DNA from: Gemmatimonadota bacterium
GTDB lineage: Bacteria; Gemmatimonadota; Gemmatimonadetes; Gemmatimonadales; Gemmatimonadaceae
DNA length: 58,884 nucleotides
Reading direction: 5' to 3'
Assembly: GCA_016194585.1 (NCBI GenBank)
Contig: JACQBG010000021.1
Location: 1-58,884 of the forward strand
Position numbers and translations under genes: made by a program. Each line of letters starts with the position of its first letter. Position 1 is the first letter of the stretch. Shown here piece by piece: positions 43,544 through 52,460 of the stretch. The notes beneath the pieces were generated by a model, which saw only the letters and a list, made by a program, of their open reading frames with translations, was not told where the DNA came from and did not search any database.

Positions 43544-44511
43544 CGAGCGCACCCGCGCTCGACGGCTTCGGACTCGCCGTCGGGCACGCCACCGACGAGC
43601 GCGGCGCCACGGGGTGCACCGTCGTGCGCGGCACGAACGGCCCGATGCGGGCCAGCGCGTTCGTGCTCGGACGGGCCACCGGCACGCGGGAGCTCGCGCT
43701 CCTCGCCCCCGACGCGATGGTCGACCGCGTCGACGCGATCCTGTTGAGCGGCGGCTCGGCCTACGGCCTCGACGCCGCCGCCGGCGTGATGCGGTGGATG
43801 GAGGAGCACGGTGCGGGGTTCGCGATCGCCGGCGGCGTCGTGCCGATCGTGCCGGCGGCGGTCGTCTTCGACCTCGCGCCGCTCGGCCGCTTCGACGCGC
43901 GCCCCACCCCCGACATGGCCTACGCGGCCTGCGCGTCGGCGGCGTCGTCGCACATCGCGGAGGGGAGCGTCGGCGCCGGCACGGGGTGCACCGTCGGGAA
44001 GGCGATGGGGCACGCGCACGCGATGAAGGGGGGCGTCGGCATCGCGGTCGCCGGCCCCGAGCGCGATGGAGGCGTGGCCGCCGCCGCGATCGCCGTCGTG
44101 AACGCGTTCGGCCACGTGCGCGCCGCCGACGGCTCGATCCTCGCCGGCCCGCGCCTCGGCGACGGCAGCTACGCCGACACCGAGCGATTGCTCATGCACG
44201 CGGATCCCTCGGAGATGGCCGGCGCGAACACGACGCTCGCCGTCGTCGCGCTCAACGTCGCGCTCTCGAAGGTGGAGCTGCACCAGGTCGCGCGCGCCGC
44301 GAGCGCCGCGCTCCACCGGCGGCTCGGCCCCGCCGGCACGAGCTTCGACGGCGACGTCATTTTCGCCGTGTCGCCGATGACCGGCGCGCGCGCGCCGCTC
44401 GTGCAGGCCGAAGCGTTCGCCACCGCGGCCCTCGAGCGCGCCATCGAGCGCGGCGTGCGGCTCGCGCGCGGTCGCGAGGGCGTTCCCGGGCTGGCCGACG
44501 CGGCGCGCTGA
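43540..44511 (+). CDS. P1/S58 family aminopeptidase (DmpA/OAT superfamily)
   Basis: 323 residues from GTG 43540. Typical sequence landmarks: FGLAVGHATDERGATGCTVV, ILLSGGSAYGLDAAAGVMRW, GSVGAGTGCTVGKAMG and the self-cleavage site in AGANTTLAVVALNV, where a Thr after Asn would become the N-terminal nucleophile of the beta chain. These enzymes are made as inactive single chains that self-process and hydrolyse N-terminal D-amino or beta-amino acids. The exact specificity is unknown. No signal peptide. It is last in the two-component operon, coupled to the zinc-ribbon gene; convergent with the next gene 20 bases away. Confidence 0.88.
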   Translation: MTSAPALDGFGLAVGHATDERGATGCTVVRGTNGPMRASAFVLGRATGTRELALLAPDAMVDRVDAILLSGGSAYGLDAAAGVMRWMEEHGAGFAIAGGVVPIVPAAVVFDLAPLGRFDARPTPDMAYAACASAASSHIAEGSVGAGTGCTVGKAMGHAHAMKGGVGIAVAGPERDGGVAAAAIAVVNAFGHVRAADGSILAGPRLGDGSYADTERLLMHADPSEMAGANTTLAVVALNVALSKVELHQVARAASAALHRRLGPAGTSFDGDVIFAVSPMTGARAPLVQAEAFATAALERAIERGVRLARGREGVPGLADAAR

Positions 44512-44531
44512 CGGCGCGCCGCCCTGCCTCG

Positions 44532-44954
44532 CTAGCTGACCAGGCCGTTCATCGGCGCGACCGGCGCGCCGACGCGCACGTGCAGCGTCAGTTCGGCCCG
44601 TGGCTCGCCGTCGAGGTCGACGCGCAACGTGTGCGCGCCCGGTTCGTTGATCGGCAGGTCGATCGAGGCGATCACCGGGATGTCGATCTCGTGCGCTCCG
44701 GCCGGCGGCTGTCCCACCTCGAGTTCGCCGGCGCTCGACCAGATCTCCTCCCCGGCCGGACTCTCCCAGCAGAAGGCCAGCTGGTGCAAGCCGGCGTCGG
44801 TCACGTCGGCCTTGAGCCGCACCACGAGCGTCGCCCGCGGATGCACCGCCGGCAAGGCGTTGATCGAGAGGGCGTCGAATACGCCGAGGATGTTGAGCTT
44901 CCCTTCCTGGGACAGGTTCGCGGCGTCGGCGAAGAGAGCGAAGGAGACGTGCAT
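44532..44954 (-). CDS. Conserved hypothetical protein (DUF6941-like)
   Basis: 140 residues, small soluble protein. The N-terminus VSFALFADAANLSQEGKLNI followed by LGVFDALSINALPAVHPRAT resembles a family of short bacterial proteins that begin with a strand, an AD.A ... GKLNILG motif and a P-x-H. The rest is predicted beta sandwich (HEIDIPVIASIDLPINEPGA, HTLRVDLDGEPRAELTLHV). No signal peptide, metal site or catalytic motif is visible. It stands alone between convergent S58 peptidase and divergent EamA genes. No function assigned. Confidence 0.7.
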   Translation of the reverse strand: MHVSFALFADAANLSQEGKLNILGVFDALSINALPAVHPRATLVVRLKADVTDAGLHQLAFCWESPAGEEIWSSAGELEVGQPPAGAHEIDIPVIASIDLPINEPGAHTLRVDLDGEPRAELTLHVRVGAPVAPMNGLVS

Positions 44955-45082
44955 CCGGCAAAGTTAGGAGCGGTGCGACCAAGGCGATAGGAACACGACC
45001 CGCACCCGCCGCGGGCGGCGTGAGCCCGCCACCACGGCCCGCGACGTGCCATCGGGCGACGGCGGCGGGTTAGTTTTCATGG

Positions 45083-46012
45083 ATGACCCAGAGCCCGCCT
45101 GCCGGCTTCACGCGACGCGAGGTCCTCGTCACGGAGGCCCTCCTGCTCGTGACGGTGATGATCTGGGGGGTGAACTTCTCGGCCCTCAAGTACGGCACCC
45201 AGCATCTCGCGCCGCTCGCCTACAACGGCGTGCGCATGACGGTCGGCGCGATCGCGCTCCTCGCCGTGACGTTGCGGTCGAACGAGCGCCGCCCGTCGAC
45301 CGGCGACATCGTGCGCCTGATGCTGCTCGGCGTGCTCGGCCACGGCCTGTATCAGGCGTTCTTCATCTACGGCATCGCGTCGACCCGCGCCGGCACGGCG
45401 TCGCTCGTCGTCTCGGCGAGCCCCGCGCTCATCGCGATCGTCGGGCGGGCGCTCGGCGTGGAGCGCGTCTCGGCGCGCGCCGTGATGGGCATCGCCCTCT
45501 CGATCGCCGGCATCGCCTTCGTCATCTTCGGGTCCGCCACCGCGCCCGGCGGAGAGTCGGGGGTGAAGGGCGACCTGCTCATCCTCTGCTCGGTGGTCTG
45601 CTGGGCGTTCTACACACACGGCCTCACGCCGCTGCTGAAGCGCGTGCATGGCGTCCAGATCGCCGCATGGACGCTGGTCGGCGGCACGATCCCCATCCTC
45701 GCGTTCGCCCTGCCGTCGATCGTGCGCACCGATTGGATGGGCGCCCCGGCGCTGGTCTTCGCCGCCATCGCCTACAGCGGATTCGGCGCGATGGCGATCG
45801 CCTACATCTTCTGGTACCGCGGCGTGCGCGTCATCGGACCGACGCGCTCGGCGATGTTCTCGAACCTGCAGCCGATCGTCGCCGTGCTCGTGTCGTGGCC
45901 GCTGCTCGGCGAGGTGCCCACGGCGTGGCAGGGGGTCGGCGCGGCGGGCGTGCTCGGCGGGCTGTTGCTCACGCGCGACCACTCCGCCGCGGAACCGGCG
46001 CACGGCGAATGA
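45083..46012 (+). CDS. EamA/DMT family permease
   Basis: 309 residues with ten hydrophobic helices in two EamA repeats (VMIWGVNFSALKYG in helix 1 of the first repeat; CWAFYTHGLTPLLKRVHGVQ in the second) and the helix-ending pattern LQPIVAVLVSWPLLGEVPTA. It belongs to the drug/metabolite exporter branch; substrate unknown. It starts a chain of genes ending in acpS: its TGA overlaps the HAD gene ATG (ATGA). Confidence 0.9.
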   Translation: MTQSPPAGFTRREVLVTEALLLVTVMIWGVNFSALKYGTQHLAPLAYNGVRMTVGAIALLAVTLRSNERRPSTGDIVRLMLLGVLGHGLYQAFFIYGIASTRAGTASLVVSASPALIAIVGRALGVERVSARAVMGIALSIAGIAFVIFGSATAPGGESGVKGDLLILCSVVCWAFYTHGLTPLLKRVHGVQIAAWTLVGGTIPILAFALPSIVRTDWMGAPALVFAAIAYSGFGAMAIAYIFWYRGVRVIGPTRSAMFSNLQPIVAVLVSWPLLGEVPTAWQGVGAAGVLGGLLLTRDHSAAEPAHGE

Positions 46013-46701
46013 AGGTCGCGCTGTTCGACATCGACGGCACCATCCTCTGGTCGCACGGCGCGGGCCGGCGGTCGATGGAGCGCGCCCTGAAGGCCATCTT
46101 CGGCACCACCGGCCCGGGCGACTACCGCTACGACGGCAAGACCGACAAGCAGATCGTGCGCGAGACGATGCGCGCCGCCGGCTTCACCGACGCCGACGTC
46201 GACGCGCGCATGGACGCCGTGATCGACGCCTACGTCAGCGAACTCTCGCTCGAGCTCGCCGAGACCGGCCACCATTCGACGCTCCTCCCCGGGGTCGCGG
46301 AGATCCTCGACGCCGTGGACGCGCACGAGGATATCGTCCTCGGCCTCCTCACCGGGAACGTCGTGCACGGCGCGGAGCAGAAGCTGCGCTCCGTGGGCGT
46401 CGACTTCGCGCGATTCCAGGTGGGGGCGTTCGGCAGCGACCACGAGGTGCGGCACGAACTGCCCGGCATCGCGCGGGAACGGGCCCGCGCGCTCGTCGGG
46501 CGCGACGTCCCTGGCGACGCCTGCGTCGTCATCGGCGACACGCCCAACGACGTCGCCTGCGCCCGTCCGATCGGCGCGCGCACCATCGCCGTCGCGACTG
46601 GCTCCTACGGCGTCGACCATCTCGCCGCGTGCGGCCCCGACGCCGTGTTCCCCGACCTCTCGAACACCGCGGCCGTGCTCGCCGCGATCCTCGATGCGTG
46701 A
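46009..46701 (+). CDS. HAD family phosphatase, phosphoglycolate phosphatase-like
   Basis: 230 residues. All four HAD motifs are intact: MKVALFDIDGTILWSHG (nucleophile Asp and acid Asp), LGLLTGNVV (motif II Thr), a lysine-containing helix and VVIGDTPNDVACARPIGART (motif IV Asp). The cap domain is a small helical C1 type, as in Gph/PhnX-related phosphatases. Unlike the HAD-like protein in the glc operon this one should be active. It overlaps both EamA (ATGA) and the CYTH gene (8 bases). Confidence 0.88.
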   Translation: MKVALFDIDGTILWSHGAGRRSMERALKAIFGTTGPGDYRYDGKTDKQIVRETMRAAGFTDADVDARMDAVIDAYVSELSLELAETGHHSTLLPGVAEILDAVDAHEDIVLGLLTGNVVHGAEQKLRSVGVDFARFQVGAFGSDHEVRHELPGIARERARALVGRDVPGDACVVIGDTPNDVACARPIGARTIAVATGSYGVDHLAACGPDAVFPDLSNTAAVLAAILDA

Positions 46702-47287
46702 AGTCGAGCTGAAGGCGCTCGTCCCCGACGCCGCGGCGCTGCAGGCGGCGCTGCATCGTGCCGGCGCCGAGCGCTCGTTCGCGGGGCACCTCACCGACCG
46801 TCGGTACGACACGCCCGGCAACGACTTGATCGCGAAGGACGTCGTGCTGCGCCTGCGTTCGTATTCCGACGCGACCGGCACGCGCGCTGCGCTCGACTGG
46901 AAGGGGCCTACCGGCTACGACGCCGGCTACAAAGTGCGCGAGGAACGCTCGACCGACGTCGACGACGGCGAGACGCTCGCCACGATCCTCGACGGGCTCG
47001 GGTACGTCGTCGTGCGCGAGATCGACCGCGACATCGCGCAGTACCGCCTGCACGGCGCCACGGTGCGCATCGAATGGTACCCGCGCATGGACGTGCTCGT
47101 GGAAGTGGAAGGCGAGCCCGCCGCCATCGAAGCGGCGATCGCCGCCACCGGACTCCCGCGCGAGAGCTTCACCGCTGAGCGGCTCCCCGATTTCGTCGCG
47201 CGCTACGAGGCGCGCACCGGGCAGCGGGCCGCGATCTGCCGTAGCGAGCTCGACGGCGACTACCGGTACAGCGCGACGAATGCCTGA
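46694..47287 (+). CDS. CYTH domain protein (class IV adenylate cyclase/ThTPase type)
   Basis: 197 residues. N-terminal REVELKA fits the ExExK signature of CYTH phosphohydrolases, with further conserved charges in VLRLRSYSD, LDWKGPTGYDAGYKVREERS and VLVEVEGEPAAIEAAIAATG, which line the triphosphate tunnel. Members hydrolyse triphosphates (inorganic, thiamine) or make cAMP; the substrate here is not clear. ATG 46694 overlaps the HAD stop by 8 bases and its TGA overlaps the next ATG, so it sits in a tight operon. Confidence 0.88.
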   Translation: MREVELKALVPDAAALQAALHRAGAERSFAGHLTDRRYDTPGNDLIAKDVVLRLRSYSDATGTRAALDWKGPTGYDAGYKVREERSTDVDDGETLATILDGLGYVVVREIDRDIAQYRLHGATVRIEWYPRMDVLVEVEGEPAAIEAAIAATGLPRESFTAERLPDFVARYEARTGQRAAICRSELDGDYRYSATNA

Positions 47288-49931
47288 GTCCGCGCCGCGG
47301 TTCGCGCTCCCCGAGTTCACGCGGTCGTTGCGCACCTTCGCCTCGCCCGAGGCGCTCGCCTCCGACGACCACGCGCGGCTCTTCGGCCCGCTCCTCGCGG
47401 CGCGCACGTCGGCGGAGCGCGTGCAGGGGGTCGACGCGCGCCTCGCCGCGTTCGACGCGACGCGCCTGCGCGGCGAGCTGCAGCGCGCGCTCGAGGAGAT
47501 CGCCCGCGCCCGCGAGCCGCGCTCCGATCCCGACCGTCGCGCCCTTGCCGCCTCGCTCGACGACGCGGCGGCCGTCGCGCGCTCGGCACTCGACGCCGTC
47601 GCCGCGGCCGCCGCCGCCGTGCGCGCCGCGACCAGTGACGCCGCGCGCGCCGCCGCCTGGCCCGCGTGGACGAGCGCCGTGGGCGCGCTCTTCGAGGGGA
47701 CCGATCGCATCCTGCGCGCCCTGCTCGACGGCCGTCCGCGTTCCGGCGGCGCGCCGCGCGCGCCCGTCGCCAACGTCGTCGCGCTCGCCGTGCTGGCCCT
47801 CGCGCTCGCCGCGCCGCTCGCCGCGCCGCTCGCCGCGCAGCGCGTGACGTTGCGCGTGAGCGCGGTGCGTCCGGAGTCGCTGCTCGCCCGCGGATTCGAC
47901 GTCGTCGGCGCGGAGCGGGGAAGCGCGCTGATCGTCGCCGATGCGCGCGACCGCGCGCGACTCGCGCAGTTCGGATGGTCGGGCTCCGAGGTGCGGTCGC
48001 TCCGCGCCGCGGTCCTCCCCGGCGCGGCGACGATCCCCAAGCCCTACCGCGACTACGACGACTCGACCCGCGGCATCCGCGTGTGGATCGACTCCATCGC
48101 GCGCGCCAACCCCACGAAGGTCTCGGTCGACACGCTCGGGCTCTCGTACGAGAAGCGCCCCATGCTCGCCGTGAAGATCGGGCCGAAGGGCGACAGCCCG
48201 GCGCGGCCGAATGTGATGTTCGTCTCCACGTACCACGCGCGCGAATGGGCGGCCACCGAGATGGCGGAGCGGCTCATCACCTACCTCGTCACCACGTCGG
48301 ACGCGCGCGTCGACTCGCTGCTCCAGACGCGCGACATCTGGATCGTCCCCGTCGCGAACCCCGACGGCTACGAGTACACCTTCACCGGCGACCGCCTCTG
48401 GCGGAAGACGCGCTCTCCGCAGGCCGGCGGTGCGGTCGGCGTCGACATGAACCGCAACCACCACGGCGACTGGGGACTCGACTCCATCGGATCGTCGACC
48501 GATCCGAACTCGGAGATCTACCGCGGGCCGTCGGCGGCGTCGGAGATCGAGACGCGCAACATCGAGGCGTTCCACGCCGCGCACCCGCCCGTCGTGGCGA
48601 TGACCTACCACACGTATGCCGGCCTCATCATGTGGGCGCCGGGTGACATCTACGGCGCCGTCCCCGCCGACCTTCCCGCCTACCAGACGGTCGCCGGCAC
48701 CAACGCGCACAGCGCCGTCATCGACCATCTCCCCGGCTCGACCCGCACCTTCTATTCGCCGTCGGAGTCGTGGACGCTCTACACCACCAACGGCGACTAC
48801 TCCGACTACACCGCGCTCACCTTCGGCGCGATCTCGTTCACCGAGGAACTCTCGAGCGGCTACGGCATCCAGGGCTACTACGGCTTCGAGTTCCCCGCCG
48901 ACACCGCGCAGCTGCGCCAGCTGTTCGACGACAATCTCCCGTTCGCCCTCGACCTCATCGAGAGCGCGCGCGACCCGTCGACGTACTTCAGCCCCACCAC
49001 CGGCCATCGCCCGAGCGCGGTGCAACTGGAATCGATGTCCCCCGAAGTCCGCGTGACGGTCCCGGCCGCGCTCGCGACGAGCGCGACCCTCACCGCCGGC
49101 TCGCCGCTCAGCTTCCATCTCGACAGCACCGGCGGCGCGAAGTGGTTCCGGCGCCTCGTCGCGAGCGCCGGACCGCGCCCCACCCAGCTCCGTCTCACCC
49201 TCGGCGGCGCCTCGCAGAACTTCTCGGTGCTCGGCTACGGCGGCGCCGAAGCGACCGACACCGGGTGGACGCTCACCGGGTTCAAGCGCGACACGACGTC
49301 GTCGTGGGCCGGCAAGTTCTCGTGGCACATCGGCCTCAGCGCCGCCGCCAACGAGTTGCGCTCGCCGGTGTACGCGATACCCGCCGGCATCGACACCGTC
49401 ACCGTCATGTTCTGGACGCACTACGACGGGAGCGGCTTCGATGAGATCCCCGACGGCCGCGTGCGCATCTCGACCGACGGCGGGCAGACGTACAACCCGC
49501 TCGCGCGCGTGCAGGGGTTCGCGCCCGCCTGGTATCCGGTGCGCGCGACCGTCGGCGGCGTCGCCGGCAAGAAGCTCGTCGTCAGCTTCGCGAGCGACCT
49601 GCTCTCGTGGTGGGTCGACGAGGTCGCCGTCGTCGCGCATGGCGCCGTGCAGGTCGCGCCCACGTCGGCGGCGCGCGCGCTGCAGCCGTCGGAGAACCCC
49701 GTGAAGCGCAGCGTCGTCTGGTTCCAGTGGCCCTGGGGCACCGACGTCGGCGACCTGCACGCGTACGACATGACGGGGCGGCTGCTCTGGAAGGCGACGG
49801 TGACCGACGGGGGCCCCGTGAAGTGGGATCTCGCCGCCGCCGGCCTCCCGAACGGCGTGTACGTGGTGATCGCGCGCAGCGGTGGCAAGACGCAGCGCCT
49901 CAAGCTCTTCGTGACGAGGGATGGCCGATGA
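47280..49931 (+). CDS. M14 zinc carboxypeptidase fused to an N-terminal helical segment, with C-terminal sorting-like domain
   Basis: 883 residues. Residues 1-160 are a charged alpha-helical segment without a known domain; residues about 161-187 form a hydrophobic segment ending in PLAAQ, like a signal peptide or membrane anchor; the M14 peptidase follows. Zinc ligands are H319 and E322 in TYHAREWAATEM and H444 in MTYHTYAG; DMNRNHHGDWG supplies the substrate arginine region; catalytic Glu is at 522/523 (SFTEELSSGYG). After a beta-rich region the last 80 residues (PVKRSVVWFQWPWGTDVGDL ... ANGVYVVIARSGGKTQRLKL-like) resemble FlgD-type/type IX sorting domains. No start codon with a basic region precedes the signal segment, so the fusion looks real. 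Stop overlaps acpS ATG. Confidence 0.85.
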   Translation: MPESAPRFALPEFTRSLRTFASPEALASDDHARLFGPLLAARTSAERVQGVDARLAAFDATRLRGELQRALEEIARAREPRSDPDRRALAASLDDAAAVARSALDAVAAAAAAVRAATSDAARAAAWPAWTSAVGALFEGTDRILRALLDGRPRSGGAPRAPVANVVALAVLALALAAPLAAPLAAQRVTLRVSAVRPESLLARGFDVVGAERGSALIVADARDRARLAQFGWSGSEVRSLRAAVLPGAATIPKPYRDYDDSTRGIRVWIDSIARANPTKVSVDTLGLSYEKRPMLAVKIGPKGDSPARPNVMFVSTYHAREWAATEMAERLITYLVTTSDARVDSLLQTRDIWIVPVANPDGYEYTFTGDRLWRKTRSPQAGGAVGVDMNRNHHGDWGLDSIGSSTDPNSEIYRGPSAASEIETRNIEAFHAAHPPVVAMTYHTYAGLIMWAPGDIYGAVPADLPAYQTVAGTNAHSAVIDHLPGSTRTFYSPSESWTLYTTNGDYSDYTALTFGAISFTEELSSGYGIQGYYGFEFPADTAQLRQLFDDNLPFALDLIESARDPSTYFSPTTGHRPSAVQLESMSPEVRVTVPAALATSATLTAGSPLSFHLDSTGGAKWFRRLVASAGPRPTQLRLTLGGASQNFSVLGYGGAEATDTGWTLTGFKRDTTSSWAGKFSWHIGLSAAANELRSPVYAIPAGIDTVTVMFWTHYDGSGFDEIPDGRVRISTDGGQTYNPLARVQGFAPAWYPVRATVGGVAGKKLVVSFASDLLSWWVDEVAVVAHGAVQVAPTSAARALQPSENPVKRSVVWFQWPWGTDVGDLHAYDMTGRLLWKATVTDGGPVKWDLAAAGLPNGVYVVIARSGGKTQRLKLFVTRDGR

Positions 49932-50314
49932 TCCTTGGGCTCGGCTTCGACCTGGTGGAGATCGAGCGCGTCGAGCGCCTCATCGCCGACAAGGGCGCGC
50001 GCGCCCTCGACCGGCTCTTCTCGACTGACGAAGTGGCGTACGCGATGGCCCGCGCCCGTCCGGCGATGCACCTCGCGGCGCGCCTCGCGGCCAAGGAGGC
50101 GGTGTTCAAGGCGCTCTCGGGGAGCGACGACGCACGCCTCATCGGATGGCGTGAGGCGGAGGTCGTGCCGCGCGACGGCCACGGCCCCATCCTGCGGTTG
50201 ACGGGACGCGCCGAGGCGCGGGCCGCCGAGCTGGGGGTGCGTCGTGTACTGCTCACGCTCTCGCATACCGACACCACGGCCGGCGCCGTGGTGATCCTCT
50301 CGGCGCACGAGTAG
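49928..50314 (+). CDS. acpS: Holo-[acyl-carrier-protein] synthase
   Basis: 128 residues, normal length. Signature MILGLGFDLVEIERVERLIA with the Mg-binding Asp, and the second motif ARLAAKEAVFKALSGSD with the KEA triad, then LLTLSHTDTTAGAVVI at the end. Transfers 4'-phosphopantetheine from CoA to acyl carrier protein. ATG overlaps the M14 stop (ATGA). Last gene of the chain. Confidence 0.95.
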   Translation: MILGLGFDLVEIERVERLIADKGARALDRLFSTDEVAYAMARARPAMHLAARLAAKEAVFKALSGSDDARLIGWREAEVVPRDGHGPILRLTGRAEARAAELGVRRVLLTLSHTDTTAGAVVILSAHE

Positions 50315-50349
50315 CGAGCGGGCCGGCAAGCCGACTAGCTTACTAGTAT

Positions 50350-52450
50350 ATGTTCCTGAGAATCGTTCTCAATGGACTTTTCGCCGCCTCGGCGCTCCTG
50401 AACCGGGCCCCGGTCGAGGGGGCGCAGGAGCCGCCCGCCAAACGACTTTCGTCCATCGTCGGGGTGGCCGTCGAGGAGTACGCGAAGGGGATCGACGCGA
50501 ACGGGCGCCTCATCTCGGCGACCGAACTCGAGGAGGCCGCCGGCTTCCTCCGTGACGCGAAAGAGGTCGCCCAGCGGCTGACCTCCCCCAACGCCGACGT
50601 GGTGCGCCTGCTGCTCGACTCGCTCGTCGCGTCCGCCGACCGGCATGCTAAGCCGGGGCAGCTCGCCGCGCTCGACAAGAAGCTCCGCACGGCGCTCGGC
50701 ACCGACGGCGCCCTCGACCTGCCGGCGCGGGCCCCCGACCTCGCGCGCGGACGCACACTCTACGCGCAGCACTGCGTGCAGTGCCACGGCCCCACCGGCG
50801 CCGGCGACGGCCCGCAGGCGAAGACCACCACCACGCCGCCGCCGCCCATCGGCACGGCGGCGTTCATGCACGGCGTGACCCCCGCCTTCGCGTATCGCGT
50901 CGTCGCCGTCGGCATCCCGAACACGAACATGATCTCGTGGGCGCCGGCGCTCTCCGCCGACGACCGGTGGGCGGTCATCCAGTACGTGACGTCGCTCCGC
51001 GCCGACGATGCGGCGCGCGCGCGCGGTGCCGTGCTGCTCAAATCGCGATGCGCGACGTGCGGCAGCACGGGGCAGCCGGCGGCGGCCGACTTCCTCTGGC
51101 TCGCGGAGCGCAGCGACGACGACATCGCCGCGGCGATCGGCGCGGGAGATCCCGCGACCGGCATCCGCGACGGCGCGTCGCTCGCGAGCGACGACGTGCA
51201 CGCCATCGTCGCGGCGCTCCGCGCGAACCCGGTGGTCGGCCAGGCGCCGGCCGGCGTCGCCTCCGCGGCGATCGACCCGCGCGACGCGGCGCGGCAGTCG
51301 CTGCGGCTGCTCGACGACGGGCTCGCGGCGGCGCGCGCCGGCCGCGCGTCGGACGGGGCTCGTCGCGACGATGGAGCGGCACTACGCCGACTTCAAGGGC
51401 GCGGTGAAGGCCGGCGACGTGCCCGCCGCGACCGCCGTGCGCGCGCTCATCGAGCAGAACATGCCGCGCGTCGTCGAGCTCTCGGTGCCGACCACCACGT
51501 GGTGGGGGGCGTTCGTCGAGTCGTTCATCATCATCGTGCGCGAGGGGTTCGAGGCGATCCTCGTCATCGGCGCGGTGGTCGCGTTCCTCATCAAGACGGG
51601 GAACCGCCGCCGGCTGCGCGACATCTGGATGGGCTCGCTCGCCGGGCTCGGCGCGAGCGCCGTGCTCGCCTTCGTGCTGCGCACCGTGCTGCGCGCCGTG
51701 CCGGCGAGCCAGGACGTGATCGAGGGGGCGACGCTCCTCGTCGCCGTCGTCGTGCTCTTCTCGGTGAGCTACTGGCTGCTCTCGAAGGTGGAGGGCGCCA
51801 AGTGGCAGCAGTTCATCCGCGAGAAGGTGAGCACGGCGCTCGAGGAAGGGGGCGGCTTCGCGCTCGCCTTCGTGGCCTTCCTCGCCGTGTTCCGCGAGGG
51901 AGCCGAGACGGCGCTCTTCTATCAGGCGCTCTTCTCGCGTTCGGGCGACGTCGTCGTGCCGGTCTCGATCGGACTCGTCGCCGGGTTCGCCTCGCTCTCG
52001 GTGATCTTCATCCTCTTCTACCGGTTCGGCGTGCGCATCCCGCTGCGGCCGTTCTTCGCGGTGACGAGCGGCCTGCTCTACTACATGGCCTTCGTGTTCG
52101 CGGGGAAGGGGATCAAGGAGCTGCAGGAAGGGAACGCCGTCTCGATGACGCTCATCCCGCAGTTCCCGACGGTCGACGCGCTCGGCGTGTATCCGACCGT
52201 CGAGACGCTGGTCGCGCAGGGGGTGCTCATCGCGCTCCTGCTCTTCGCGCTCTGGCGCACGCTGGCGCCGTCATGGCCGGCCGACGTGCCGGTCGAGACG
52301 GCGGCGGCCGGGGAGAGCGAGCCGATCCCGCCCGAGGTCGCGGCGCGCCTCGCCGAACTGCAGGCCACGGCGCGGCGGCTGCAGGAGCGCGTGGAGTCGC
52401 TCGAGGCCGCGACGCACGTCGACCCGGTGACCGGCAAGCGCGTCGACTGA
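50350..52450 (+). pseudogene. Cytochrome c/FTR1 family iron permease, interrupted by a frameshift
   Basis: Two reading frames together give a protein of the known type with N-terminal cytochrome c domains and a C-terminal FTR1 ferrous/ferric iron permease. Frame 1 (from ATG 50350) encodes a signal peptide, a helical region and heme site C-V-Q-C-H, followed by a degenerate second site C-A-T-C-G without His. Frame 2 (clear from 51371) encodes seven membrane helices with the two REGxE iron motifs, REGFEAIL and REGAETALF, and a coiled-coil end. The frames meet at the GGGG run 51355-51358; one G fewer would join them as GRASDGLVATMERHYADF. The linker that usually includes a YL-x-FEP-x-E segment also seems missing, so a deletion is likely. 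Probably nonfunctional as one protein, unless a sequencing error. Confidence 0.75.
50357..50371. promoter_or_regulatory. Fur-box-like palindrome at the start of the iron permease gene
   Basis: TGAGAATCGTTCTCA is a 7-1-7 dyad with one mismatch between its arms and matches the Fur core TGATAATnATTATCA at 11 of 14 defined positions. It lies just after ATG 50350, overlapping codons 3-8 of the assumed signal peptide, or next to the transcription start if the true start is further downstream. Confidence 0.6.
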
Positions 52451-52460
52451 CGCGCCGCGG

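Noticed and set aside
51340-51375. Programmed ribosomal frameshift joining cytochrome c and FTR1 halves
   Set aside because: The GACGGGGCTC context has no typical slippery heptamer or downstream structure seen by eye, and the second heme motif is also degenerate, so mutation or sequencing error is simpler.
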